Of a stretch of 64,000 nucleotides of DNA, positions 1-11,699 are shown piece after piece. The notes below the pieces were generated by a model. The model had not been told where the DNA came from and searched no databases. It saw nothing but the letters and a program-made list of their open reading frames with translations. The DNA is from Torreya grandis (Eukaryota > Streptophyta > Pinopsida > Cupressales > Taxaceae): contig JARHVA010000593.1 in the NCBI GenBank assembly GCA_037957365.1, forward strand, positions 2,601,501-2,665,500, written 5' to 3'. The position numbers were made by a program, and so were the translations under genes. Numbering within the stretch: the first letter of the stretch is position 1; the number at the start of each line of letters is the position of its first letter.

Positions 1-535
1 ACTTTATAAAATTTTCAACATAATTTAATCCTTTGACCATGTTTCACCAAGTTTTACCAACTTTGACTTGGTTTGACTAGACTAGTATAATGAAAATGGG
101 CTTAGACCAAGGCTAGAGGAAGGATACGTAAGATTTATAGAAAACTATGAGACCCCATAAGACATGTAGAAACTTATAAAAGTTTATAAATGTATGGGTT
201 GACCCAATTTGACTAAAAGTCAGATTTAGTCAACACTTCTAGTAGTTCTTAGGGGTAACATGCTTGCCTATGTTAAGGACTAGTAGCCTTATCCTATTCA
301 TTAGGCAAAATGAGTAAAAATGCACTTGGAAATAATAAGACCAGACCTTGACCTAGCTAACACACAACTGGTTTACCTCAAAACAGATGAAGGAAAGATA
401 AACACATAACAAGACCAAAGTAAACACACAAAATAAAGACACATTTGTGTCACTAAACACTTAGGGAAAGCAAGACACAACTAAAAAGAAAACTAATTAT
501 GTACACATAATAAAAAATACCTCCCTTATTTGATA
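1..535 (-). repeat. LTR-like terminal segment of element E (partial)
   Basis: This non-coding stretch at the window edge lies on the 3' side of the minus-strand frame of element E, where the 3' LTR should be. Around 386-425 and 490-521 it has short stretches resembling 3,361-3,430 (for example ACAAGACCAAA and ATTATGTACAC). A minus-strand purine run (AATAAGGGAGGT, about 522-535) borders it, as a polypurine tract would. The other end is outside the window and the LTR alignment is patchy, so this is a tentative call. Confidence 0.3.
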
Positions 536-1138
536 AAAAGGAAATTACTTTGAATCTCCTTCCCCACTAGATGAATGAGGATGCCAAGCATTCTTCATTT
601 TTGATGTGGTGTTAGATGATTCATGTTTCCTTTTTACTTCTTGGTTTGGCATGTTACTTAATGGAGTCATATCAAATAAGTTTCCAAATTATATAAAATC
701 TTCTTGAACATGGAAACATGACTCATACTACTGTCTTTTTGTTTCCTCATGACAGATTTGCATATCCATGCATGGGATAACTTGTTGCAAACTTATGTCT
801 TCTTGAAAGGCCTCATGGTTCTTTTCATTTGTCATAACCTCTTCAAAGCCTTCAAGAAATGTTGCATCATATAATATATTAAGTGTCTCTTGTTAAAATT
901 CTTATTTGATGTTGATATGATTAGCTTCATGTGTGGTTCTAGGATCAAGCTTCATAATCATCATAAATTGCCCCATCATGGTCTAGAGCCTCTTGATGAT
1001 GATATTCTTCATCACATACCTGATATCCAACATCTTGGGCTTATTTTAATATAAATTTTATCTTCTCACAATCTTCATACTCTTTGAACATTTGCATATA
1101 GACGTACCCCATGTCTTCTTCTTAATGTAATGATAGAT

Positions 1139-2662
1139 TTACCTCTTCAAGTTTTGTTTCTTCAACCTTATGGGACACAAGTTCCTCATTATAAAACTTT
1201 TCTTGTTCATTTTCAACATCTCCATAATCATAAAAGATAGGAGACTCAAAACAATATAACACCTCCTTTTTTTATTAGCATCATGAAGTGGAATAAAAGG
1301 AGAAGCTCCTTCCTCTTCTTTTTTGGCTTCCAAGAGGACCTCTTCAAATAATTATTCCTCTTCACAAGAATAATATTCTTCTTCATCATCACAATATGTA
1401 ATTTATTCACATGAAAACAACTCTTCTTCCTCTTCTACCCAATCTGAAATATCTATATCATTCTCCCTCTTAGTAGTGCCAATACTAGGCATCTCAAAAT
1501 TAGGAACATTAGCCCAAGAGGGCTTCCAAGGAGCAATGTGTTCTTCACCATTATAAGGGCATAATGGATCACTTGGAGGAGGTGGAAATATGGGTTCAAT
1601 ATATTCAATTTCTTTATATTTCTCTAGGACTAATGAGAGCTTCTCTTTTTTAAGTTCCAACTCCTCAATCATTTTGGCAAGTCTCTCTTGAAACAATTTC
1701 TCTTGAGAGGGGATAGGTTCTTCATTAGGAAAGAGGGTGAAATCAAATTGGGATGAAGGACAAAAGGTTTCTTAAAGAGGGTTGGGAGGGATTTGAATAG
1801 GCTCAAAGTTTTCTCCACTTGGACATTCCTTTTCCTTCTTCTAAGAAGCTACCACTACCTTTTTCCATCTTAGGAAACTAGAATTATAAGCTTCTTTATG
1901 AGGCTCAAATGTGAATGAAGTAATGCCACTCTTAGGGACCTCATTCTCTATTTTCATTATGGGTTACTTCAAATTTTGTTTTTCCAACTCAATCTCCTTG
2001 TTAAGGTGGGATTCCCATATCAACCTTCTTCTCTCAAAATCTTCTCCAATAGTGGTATCCCTCTTCCTTTGGCTGCTCTCTTGGATGGACTTCCAAGAAA
2101 GAAAGATTTGGGTAATGCATGAAGGATTTGAGGCACTTTGAAGTATGATTGTATTAGTATTTTGAATAGGAAAAATTGGCACACTTGAAGGTTGATGTGG
2201 GATGAATTGGGGTTGATAAGAATGAGTTGGTTCATGAATTTTCAACCTCTCCTCAATGTGGGAAATGAGACCATAAAAATCAAGCATCTCATAAGTAAGG
2301 ATTTAGCAATTAGATCTCTCAATGGGCATACAATATTTCTTGAATTTTTATAAATCATTTCTCATACTCTTTATACAAACACTAGGAATGATTTCACCAT
2401 AACCATTTCTAGTATCAAGGTCTAACATGTAGTCTTTGTAGCCAATGAGAGTCTTATTGAAACTTGTAATGGATGGGCTTGGAGAAAAACTAGGTAGAAT
2501 AGGTAAAGAAAAATATTGAGAGGAATGATTATAGGCAACATAGGACTAATAAGGATCATGACAAGGTTGGACAATAATTTGTTAAAATTGATAAGGAATG
2601 AGATAAGATAAGTAAGTTTCACCAACTTGTGTGAGACAAAAATCAAACTCATAATTAGCCAT
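1139..2662 (-). pseudogene. Decayed ~508-codon frame of element E, unknown acidic protein
   Basis: One minus-strand frame runs from an ATG at 2,662 to about 1,139. The open pieces beginning at 2,287, 1,696 and 1,333 are all in register with that ATG, so the frame is cut by stop codons and not by obvious frameshifts. It begins MANYEFDF, has a Pro/Gln-rich middle, a Lys/Glu-rich helical segment (EELELKKEKLSLVLEKYKEI) and a very acidic part (DWVEEEEELF). It starts about 170 bp from the primer-binding site. The same plan is seen in element D (19,254-20,842), which begins MAMYEEDPY. I recognise no domain and no Gag zinc knuckle. It may be a divergent Gag or an accessory ORF like the extra ORF upstream of gag in Ogre elements; that is inference. 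Confidence 0.55.
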
Positions 2663-2831
2663 GAATCACTCATGAAAAGTGAATATAACAAGAAACCACT
2701 TCATATATGGTACTTGGAATACTTGAATAATATATTTATGCTTTGAGTCACTATTTGTGCTTAGTGAAATTGCCTACAAAGGCTGTTATCTTGAATAGAA
2801 GACCAACAATCCTCAATCTCTTGGAACAAGA

Positions 2832-2849
2832 ATCCCACCGGATGTGCCA
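2832..2849 (-). other. Primer-binding site of element E
   Basis: On the minus strand this reads TGGCACATCCGGTGGGAT, beginning TGG as expected for pairing with a tRNA 3' CCA end. It lies 8 bp from the LTR start at 2,858. Element D has a closely similar site at the same distance (20,987-21,004). I cannot name the tRNA. Confidence 0.5.
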
Positions 2850-2857
2850 AAAACTAT

Positions 2858-3430
2858 TGTCACTTAAACTTTCACCAATGAGGATGTGATGAGTCTCTCA
2901 TCATTAAAGTGACACAATAGAACCACCTCAAGGCTGTGGGTAACCCAAATGTGAGATGGATCTCTAGATTAAGGGCTAGTTCCCCTTGATGCATCACTAT
3001 AGCTCAATCCTAGTACTAACATAGGGGGGAATGAAAAGGGATAATAATATGTGAAATCAAATATAATATATGAGAGGTGATACACCAAATATATTCTCTA
3101 CTCACACCCTTTAGCCTACATTTGGAACCAAGGAGAAGTTTTCACATACACTTCATCTAATTACAATTTTCTCTCTCACATCAATGTTTCAAGCATGGGG
3201 TATTGGAGATAGATTAGGCTAGGAGGACTTAGACAATAGTAATTTTGAGATACACTATTGAATAGACTACTTACTACACCTACAATATCAACATTAGACA
3301 TTTCTTGGTGACCTATAAAAGAGAGATTACAAAACACAAGGTACTAGGAAGAGTAACACGTGAAGGTAAACAAAGATACACTTGCACAAGACCAAAAACC
3401 ATTATGTACACTTAGTGAAATATTTAATGA
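2858..3430 (-). repeat. 5' LTR of element E, probably truncated
   Basis: The segment starts TGTCACTTAAAC directly beside the primer-binding site. Its order of short motifs follows the LTR of element D: AGGCTGTGGGTA, then TGGATC, then a GAGGTGATACACC-like block before a CTCAC-rich stretch. Element D's LTR is about 2.4 kb, so only about a quarter is present here; the sequence changes character at about 3,430. Distant homology to D is my reading by eye. Confidence 0.45.
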
Positions 3431-3434
3431 GGTA

Positions 3435-3830
3435 AAAAAAAAAATTATTATCTCAAGACAAAAATTTGGTACAGATTCACCATACCAAGGTGGAGAGATC
3501 CATACTCATAATTATGTAATCCATAACCCATAATCACATCACATAAAATCCATAATCTATCACATCATTAAAGATAAATCAATAAATCAAATAATACACA
3601 TCCATAATAACTATAATCCATAAAAAATTCAATATAAATCCATAACATGTAACAACCATAATCTATCACATCATTTAATAAGCTAAATCCGTAAATCTAT
3701 AATCAAATACTCTAATGAACATCCATGATAACATAATCTATAAACATCCATAATCCATAAATAGAATCCATATGAACATCATAACTCATAAATCATGATC
3801 ATGAATATATATATAAAATAATCAAAGCAT
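3435..3830. repeat. Degenerate short repeat rich in AATCCATAA
   Basis: The motif ATCCATAA and variants (ATAATCCATAA, AAATCCATAA, ACATCCATAA) recur many times from about 3,500 to 3,800, with variable spacing. It looks like a decayed minisatellite rather than coding DNA. It separates the truncated LTR of E from the antisense gene of F1. Confidence 0.45.
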
Positions 3831-4199
3831 ACATCACAAATATACATATATATGTATGTGGCTCTCTGGCTAGTACAATGAATATATATAATAAAAGAGC
3901 TACTCTGTAAAATGCATCCTACTCAAATAGATACTCCACAATGCTCTACAACCATATCCACTCCCATCCCCTCCCATATTTCCTCCTTTATCCCTATCTC
4001 TCTACTGATCCCTCCCACGAGATACACTCCCCATGCTCATTGATCCTATATGGGCATGCTTGGAAGACCTGCCCTATGAAACTAGATGGGTAACATAGTG
4101 AGGAATATTTGTATGTAAATATAGAATGATCTACTCATAATATACCATCTCTACCACTAGATCCCTATACCTATCAATGCTCAGTGTGTCTTCATGTCC
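3831..4199. other. Unassigned, start of C-rich plus strand
   Basis: After a short TA-rich patch the plus strand becomes strongly C/T-rich and G-poor from about 3,940. I see no gene or repeat here. It may be the 3' end of the antisense gene of F1 or its flank. No F1 5' LTR is recognisable. Confidence 0.3.
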
Positions 4200-5760
4200 T
4201 GTGTTAAGCCCAACCACCATATAACTATTTAAACTAATGAGTCTCCATCACCCCTCCTTAGGCTATATCTATCCATTTGGTGGTGATATTGAGCCTCTAC
4301 TTCCAAGTCATGACTCACTTTTAATGAGTCAAACTCCAATCTTAATGTATCTAATCTAGTCTAGAGTGTTTCCCACTCAATCTACATTGTGGTAAGTACC
4401 CTTGTTATGTAACCACCTATCCTTGTAAGGTGATACACTAAACCCTAAGTGCATCCCTCTCTATAATTATCTTAGATATGTTAAACTCCTCATATCCCCC
4501 ATCCTCTCCCCTCTCCCCTTCATCTCCCATATCCTCATCTCATCCTCCATCCTCTTTAGCATCCTTTATCTCCTCATCAGTGCCTTCTTAGCATAGATTC
4601 ACCACTCTCTCTTGCCTCATTGCCCAACATCCTCCCCACTAATTTAGGAATGATAGAGTGTACCCCATATACTCCACATCCAACCCTATTGTCTCCTTCT
4701 CATTTCCTACTAGGAGATCTATGGTGTTTGATCTTAAGAGATCTCACTTTATCTTATCCTAACTATATACACATGGGGCCCATGGAATGTCTTATACCAA
4801 GTTGAACTATCATTACACTCACTCAAAATGAAGTTATTCCACATACTCCATCCTCCTCCCTATCACCCACCTCTCCCTCCATATGCCTAAATTCTCTACC
4901 TCTACTCTAGGCCATGTAAGAAATATGAGATAAGGTCTCTAATGATATCTCCATATCACAACCCCTTTAAGAACCCTTGATAGTACTTGAGGTATCAGAT
5001 AATACCATCTATGAGATCTCCAGCTAAATCTACCTTATATCATAGGAATTACATGCTATAATTAGTCTTGTATCACCATATCCGTAGGGTACCAATGTGT
5101 CTCACCACCCTGATGTGCTCATATACCTAGCACTACAACACTATGATCACATCTAGGCCATATCTCCTCTAGGTTCTCCAAGCCCATAACTCCCTATAGA
5201 CTTGTGCCGATAAGGTAGATGCCTAGGTAAACACCATCCTATGCTCTAGTATATTAACAACCATACCTATAAATCTCCATCAAAACCTACCTCCTGAGTT
5301 TGGGAGTGTGTAGTAAGAGATCACTAATATCATCATGGTCAACACACCCCTCTCTACAACATCGACCTCATATAGAGGTTCAAATATAAATCCACCTAAA
5401 ATAAAAGTTATATCCACAACATCTCCACCATATAAACATGTTAATGTTTCCCCACATCCCTACTCATATATAGGTACTAAAGATGTTCCTTGCATAAGAA
5501 TTTTCAAATTTTGGTATATGTCCTCTTCTATAATATTCATCTCTCCCATAGGCATCTATAATGTTCTCGTATTCATGTCCCATTATTTAAATAGGGTGAC
5601 CAACTAGTTTATATATCAGTGAATGCATCTATAGTAATGCACTCCTCCTAGGCCTATAGCCTCTAGGTCTGCCTAATCATCGTCACTAAAATGGTCTTAT
5701 AGTCACTTCAGTAGAGGTAACACTCAATCTTACATCCATACTGGATTTTGTGCCTATCAC
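4200..5760 (-). pseudogene. Antisense PMD-like and coiled-coil gene of element F1 (decayed)
   Basis: Read on the minus strand, 5,040-5,260 gives a broken frame with VYRELWAW, then GLDVIIVL, then VYEHIRVVRHIGTL. This resembles the core of plant mobile domain proteins: the short run following the Tyr-Arg-Glu-Leu helix, then a leucine-rich helix ending in a Trp/Tyr-Glu-His-Ile segment. Further along the same strand, 4,250-4,430 encodes a charged heptad-like segment with TRLDTLRLEFDSLKVSHDLE, a likely coiled coil. The order PMD then coiled coil matches the better preserved F2 gene at 11,700-13,429. Stops and frame changes are frequent, so this is a pseudogene. It runs opposite to the direction implied by the polypurine tract and LTR at 6,862-7,440. 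The PMD assignment of this copy is moderate; the link to F2 rests mainly on architecture and position. Confidence 0.45.
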
Positions 5761-6861
5761 CAACATCCCCTATAAGCCTAAATTCTCCTCAAAATTTACT
5801 ATCCTAACCCTAGACTTTAGTCTAACATTTTCACCATTTTTATGTGAATTAAATTGATGCCATTCCATCGAGATTGGCACCATTTCACTAAAATGACATC
5901 AATTCCCAATGAATCAGTACCAATTATATAATGCCATCTTACCCTAGTCCTAGTACCTATCTTAAATCTAAAAAGCCAAAAAATTCTAAAATTCTAAAAT
6001 TAAAAAATTAAAACAATAATGGGGCCTACCTCATCCTACATCATCATCATCACCTCAATCTGCTATCACTATCCTTCATTTTATCTCATATCACAATATT
6101 GTTTTAGTTCTAAAACATCATTTCATTTTACACAAATAGTAAATGATACCTTTTCCATGTTGGATTTGATTATATACCCAATTTTGGATAAACACCGATC
6201 TATTTTAGATTGGCACTAATTTGGTGGATCGATACTAATTCATTTTAGATTAGTGTTGATTTGACCATTTTTCACTACTTACTATTTACATGCATCCAGT
6301 CCTACTCCTTAGCTTCATCTTGGTACCTTTCCATACCTACCCTATTTATTTTTTCTATACCATTTTAGGTTTGTGGATTTACACCCCTTGTTGGTCACAC
6401 ACCTTGTGTAAAGCATGTGCTCTTTTGGGTATCTCCCCTTCATGGGTCCCAAGAGTGCATTTTCTCTTAAGAATAACTAATTCTAGGTAGTACACCCATT
6501 GTATAGCACATCAAATGCTTCAGTTAGCCAAGTCCTATCAATTATCTTCTTGTTTAGCCTTCATTTAAGCCCACCTATTCATAATTGTGGCATTTTATTA
6601 TGGGATTTGGCTTGGGGCATCTCTACCTATATTACCTTACATCTTGTTAGTGAAAAACATATGCTTCATGTTATGCATCTATATTCTTAGATCTCATTTG
6701 TTGTCTACCCATTCCATCCACTATTCCATTTTTCAAGCCCATCATCTATTCCTTATCCCATGTTGACCCTTGATTTGAGGGGGGATAACTCCTCACATAA
6801 ACCTAGGGCATTAGATCTCTCTTGGTTTTTGTCTCATGATATGTATTCCATATCACTCCAT
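5761..6861 (+). other. 3' untranslated part of F1 with repeated TCGGTGCCGA-like motifs
   Basis: I see no convincing gene here; the short plus-strand frames are hydrophobic and unrelated to known proteins. Around 5,850-5,930 and 6,190-6,270 there are repeated decayed copies of a short near-palindromic motif (GATTGGCACC, GATCGATAC and similar) that reappears inside the LTR at 7,160-7,230 as GAATCGGTGCCGATTC. The segment ends in the polypurine tract. Confidence 0.35.
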
Positions 6862-6873
6862 GAAAGGGGAAAA
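6862..6873 (+). other. Polypurine tract of F1
   Basis: GAAAGGGGAAAA lies directly before TGTAGACACTATAATTTTG. The F2 element has a matching purine run before a matching LTR start at 15,308. This primes plus-strand synthesis in retrotransposons and fixes the element direction as plus. Confidence 0.6.
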
Positions 6874-7440
6874 TGTAGACACTATAATTTTGTATACTAT
6901 ATATGATTTTTTAGGTAGTGTAGGCCCTTATTATTTTAATCTCCTAATATCCCTATCTTAAGGTTTAGTTTATTTACCATTAGTAACCCAGTAATTTGCT
7001 TTTTCACCTACCTAACCACATAAATATGTTAACAACCTAGGGAATCCACCTATTAACCACTTTACCCCCATATAAACTTGTCTCAAATAACCTCATGCTA
7101 ACAAAACCCAAATTTACCCACATTTGGAATAAACTAACTCAGATAGAACTTTTAGATACCAATTTGGGTGAATCGGTGCCGATTCTCCCATGATTGACAT
7201 CAATTTTCTAGATCAACATTGATCTATATATACCCATCCAACCTTTGGCTTTAGGATAAGAAAATATGAACCTTGAAGTGATACTTATATTTTTGGGAAA
7301 ATTAAGGAAGCTTTAATGTCACTCTACCAGAATTATATTGCATACAATCCACATCCATCATCATGAGCCTGAAGGATTCCTTGCATTTATGAGAAGGAAT
7401 TTATTCTATTTGTAACTAGGTTCAAGGTGAGTAGTCATAT
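6874..7440 (+). repeat. 3' LTR of F1 (right end uncertain)
   Basis: The segment starts with TG directly after a polypurine tract. Its first 19 bases align with the LTR start of F2 at 15,308 at 12 positions. It shares with the F2 LTRs a C-rich stretch with repeated ACCCA/TTTACC words followed by a TATA-like box (7,224-7,232) and then a region ending in GGAATTTATTC-like sequence. I could not find the terminal CA; the LTR may extend to about 7,650. Confidence 0.5.
7224..7232 (+). promoter_or_regulatory. TATA-like box in the F1 LTR
   Basis: CTATATATA lies about 350 bp into the LTR, in the same relative place as the TATA runs in the F2 LTRs. A role as the LTR promoter is inferred from position. 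Confidence 0.35.
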
Positions 7441-10400
7441 TATTTATCTCATTTTTCATCAGTTTATTTAATTTTATCTACTTATCCAATCATTATGATA
7501 TAACCTATATCCCTTTATGACTATTTATTAGCCTCTGTCATCTAACGTAGTCTCTATTTCAATTAAGTGAAGTTTAAGAGAGAATTGATGTTCATTCATT
7601 TTGAATCAGCATTGATTCTACAAAATTGACATCGATATTACAAGATTAGTATTGATCCAATATATTTAGTTTTGAAAACTTGAGCCTTTAATCTTAGATC
7701 CCTATCTTTAATTTTTTTCAAAAAAATTGTCATTTTAAATATGGCCTTGTTATGTAGATGACTCTACTAGGCATGGTGCTTAATGTCATTAATATCATTG
7801 ATCTACCTATAGTATCCCAAACCCTTTTTATTGATCAGAGTGATGTAACCTTCAAGCTAATGATTTGTGCCATTATTTACTCTCCTTCTTTTGAAGCCAT
7901 TACTGACCAAATTGATGTTATACAAGAGGATGTGAATGCTACTATAATTGATTAGGATAAATACTTTGCTTACATTGATATCTTAAATGAAGATTAAAGA
8001 ATAATCATTATTGTTATCATATATTTATCTATTATAATTTCAAGTGTTGTTTATCCACTTAATTATGAAAACAGTGAGCCAACATCTATTTGACGAAGTT
8101 CATAACTTCCTAGGATTGGTTCCTAACTAGGCAGCTCACCCATCTATCTATTAATCTATTTTTATCCATGTTGTTTATTTGTGTGAAGGTTATTCTTCCA
8201 AGCCAAAAATAAGTTCCCTCAGTCAATGGATTCAAGAAGTACATAACCATATTTATATCTCCAGGTATTCATCATAAACCCTACTTTTCATTGAGTTTTT
8301 AGTAAGTTAATTAAATTAAAGGAAAAATGAAAAAATACTATAATAGGGATATTTATAAAATATTTCTTTTATTTCTTGTTAATATTTTTTTATAAATATA
8401 CTATGCACATACAACAATAGTTACATAACTTTCAAATATAATAAGTTTTTCTATAATGACACATTAAGAATTGATAGCATATAGGGTTATCACTTTACAC
8501 ATCATTTTGTGGGATTCATTATATATATATATATATATTGACACTTGGATAAAATATATTTGTTTTATGTTTTCCTACTTTATTCTCCATGTTATGAGAC
8601 TTACCTCTAGTATTGGTTTATCACTTTTTATGATGTGTGTCATTTATAGTTAAAATATCTAACCTAATCATTTGATACATGAATTTTTTACCACTTTATT
8701 AGATCTTCATTATATATGTCATAATTTGACTGATACACTCATTTATTTATGCAAAGTGATAGTTGTTATTATAGTCCATTGTTCATGGTGACTATCTCAT
8801 ATTGATGACTTAGGTTCTATTATAGATCATGATTCCATCTTGCATACTAATTTTGAAACTTATTGTGTTGTATTTAATTATTCATGACTATGACATTACA
8901 CTTTATAAGACATTATAAATAAGTCATGCTTGTCGATACTTAGTGGTTCATTAATATATTATTATTTTACCTTAGATAATACCTATACATAGTGGATTAT
9001 TTACATATTTTGTATCATTCACGTGTCTTCTTTCCTTAAGATGATTGCATGCCTTTTATTTCATCTAGATTTAACACTTGGGAATTCACCTTCTATTTAG
9101 CTTGACATTCTTCTTTCTAATTGGTTTATGTTGTTTTATATGATCGAAATTTCCATCAACATTTTATTATTGATCATATTATAAATAATTGCACAAATTT
9201 AGTTATGATTACAACATATATATTGATATCTTCTATATTTTAATGCATCAAGTTTTAAGGGAAATTATAAATTATGTGGAATACTCTCCTTCCTCTTGGT
9301 TTCACCCCTTGTATGTTATGTTTCATGATTGATATTTTATTGATTATTATTGTGTGCAACCCTTGGGTTATTTTTACATGATCTAACTACATTTGGTATT
9401 ATATTACAATTATTGCATGATCTAGCTACTTTTGGTATTAAATTACAAAAAAAAATGAAAAACATAAAAACATAAAAACAAATTTTTTATATTCCTTTAT
9501 CTTTGTTGATGAAAATATATCATTCTTATCTACCTATGGTAGAGGCATATGCATTCATGTTTTACACCTTATTTTCATGGTATTTCTTTGAGTAGGTGAG
9601 ATGCAAGATATATATGGTTATGTAATATCAAATCATACATGAATATTTTTTCACCCACACCCCATGGGGCATGATCATGTTGGTGGTATGCCATACCTTA
9701 TGATAATATCTATATAATTATAATTTATGATGCTATATTTATTTATTTCCATTTATCATATAGAGTTATTGACATTGATTATACATATCTGGATATTATC
9801 TACATCTTAAATGTTACATGGAAATATATAGTTTGTGGTTACATTATTACATGTCACCTTGGATATTATCTAGAATACATTTTGATCAATACTTGCCTAT
9901 TTCCTATGATTTGGTTCCATTTCATCCATGAATATTTTATTACTTTGCATTTTTTGTAATACCTATCCTTGTTAGGGCTACCTTTCTTAAATTAGGGACA
10001 TATCATTAGTTTCTACCTTTTCTTTCTAATAGGGGCATTATAAAATTCATACATACTCAAGTTATTACTATGATATATATTTGTTTCCCCCCATCTATTA
10101 CATCCTCATCGGTAGATGTGCACCTTCTCCTTGAGACCCATTTTTATTAGCTTATTCCCACGGATCTTTATTACATATGTGACTTTTTTTATTATATTGA
10201 TGATCCTATATTCCCTAAAACATGCTTTTACATATTATTATATTATGGTTATTATACTTGATACACACAATTATACCTTATATTTAATAGTATTTATGAC
10301 TTATACAGTGCTAATAAGATAATTAGCCATATAAGTTTCTTCTGAGTTATTTACTTACCATATATTGTGTTGATGAGGCCATCCTTTCCATTTACACACT

Positions 10401-10520
10401 CTCCATACCATGGAGTTTTCATATGTCCTTTCAAGGTAAGATACCTACCTTTTTTCTCTTATGAGCTTCATTTATTATAATTGTATTCACATTTCCATTT
10501 AGGGGAAATAATCCTGCATA
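7441..10520. other. 3.1 kb AT-rich, unassigned
   Basis: I find no coding frame I would defend; the 65-codon plus-strand frame at 7,758-7,955 matches nothing I recognise. A short (AT)n run sits at 8,520-8,539. Copies of the ATCGATATT/GAATCAGCATTGATTC motif at 7,585-7,660 link the left end to F1. The remainder may be a long LTR tail or old flank. Confidence 0.4.
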
Positions 10521-10525
10521 CCTAT
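10521..10525. other. Target site duplication CCTAT, left copy (F2)
   Basis: CCTAT precedes the left LTR start TATATGCATC and recurs right after the terminal CA of the right LTR at 16,098-16,102. Five bases is the usual duplication length for Ty3/gypsy and Copia integrases. Confidence 0.55.
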
Positions 10526-11381
10526 TATATGCATCTAAATTCACTTGTTTCGTTTAACATCACTGATATTACTATTAGACGACACTAATTTTTCTTATCT
10601 AATTTATCTCACCTAATTCTATCTTAATATCATCCCTTCCTAATCATTTATATAACACCCCCCTTCATTCATCTTCATTTATTAAGCTTAGTCCTATCCC
10701 AATTCTTCATTAATTCTCCTAAATCACCATTAACCCATCTTAATCCCCACTTGTCTATTATTTGGGAATTTAAAATTCCCATGGCCAAACTATTAGCCTA
10801 TTCCTAGGCTCTCCTACACCCCTAGTCCCTAATAATTTAGCCAATCCCTATCTAATCCCCTACCTAATCCTCATTAACCCTTCATAATGGATTTTAGAAT
10901 TCTCCAATTATAGAATCCTCTCTATTCTCACCCTTCTTCTCTAGAAGCCTCTAAATCTAGAGGCTTCCAAAGAATTTTAAATTCCTTGAATAATCCCCAA
11001 CCCTTGATTTCCACAATCCAACTTTGAATTTTAACCATTGATTCTCCCTCCATATTATATATAAGTAACTCACTCCTCCATGGAAACTACACCACAAGAT
11101 AACTTGAATTATTGTGCCATATCCATGATAAAATAGAAAAAGCATTGAATCCATAACATCTCCATGCCAAACAAATCCTTGAATCCATCATCTAGCATCT
11201 ATGATCAAGCAATCATAATGTCAAAATTTTGAGTCCATAACAATCAACCATCTATTTGAACATTGTGGAAGGAGGTTAACTAAAAAAAAGGATTTTATAA
11301 GGCTTATCTTATGATTCTAATTTTTTTCCATAATCCTTCATACTAGGTAGTTTGATGTTTTGAATTTAAATTTCATAGTTT
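10526..11381 (+). repeat. 5' LTR of F2
   Basis: The segment begins TATATGCATC, aligning with TATATGCACT of the right LTR (canonical TG changed to TA in both). It shares with it a C-rich block, a hairpin (10,944-10,967), the palindrome GAATTTTAAATTC, a TATA run and a following CATCC-rich leader. The pair is strongly diverged, so the insertion is old. The right end is placed by aligning TGAATTTAAATTT with TGAATCTAAATTT of the other LTR. Confidence 0.5.
11056..11063 (+). promoter_or_regulatory. TATA-like box in the F2 5' LTR
   Basis: TATATATA lies about 90 bp past the hairpin at 10,944-10,967. The right LTR has TATATATA at the matching place (15,773-15,780). It is likely the core promoter of the element transcript, by position only. 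Confidence 0.4.
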
Positions 11382-11699
11382 ATGATAATTTAATCAAATA
11401 GCTCAAATTTGCCACTACATTTAATCAAATAGTCCACATGGAGTCCATGTCAAAAAATAGATACAATAATTGGGCCCAAGGGGAAATAATGTGCTACAAT
11501 ACAAAAATCCTCTATACTCGATCATGTTTGCAGTCCTAATGGCCCTAGTGGTCTTAGTGGTCCTCTGACAGGCTGATACACTAAATGTGTAGAACTAGCC
11601 CAGAATTAAGGTGCATGTCACTTAACTAACACTGCTACCTCATATAATATCCTATAATATTGGGCCTCATGGGTCAATATCATAATATTATTCATCACA
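11382..11699 (+). other. Leader region of F2, no gene seen
   Basis: The first 320 bp inside the 5' LTR is AT-rich and non-coding. The primer-binding site should lie at its left edge, but the sequence there (TGATAATTTAATC) matches no tRNA end I know and may be decayed. Confidence 0.35.

Noticed and set aside
7425..7435. AGGTGAGTAG as a splice donor of a host gene
   Set aside because: No coding exon or acceptor is paired with it; it lies at the end of an LTR-like segment.
10501..10511. AGGGGAAATAA as polypurine tract making 10.5 kb a 3' LTR
   Set aside because: The LTR start aligned with the right copy lies at 10,526 and is preceded by CCTAT, matching the duplication at 16,098, so this LTR is the 5' one and the purine run is chance.
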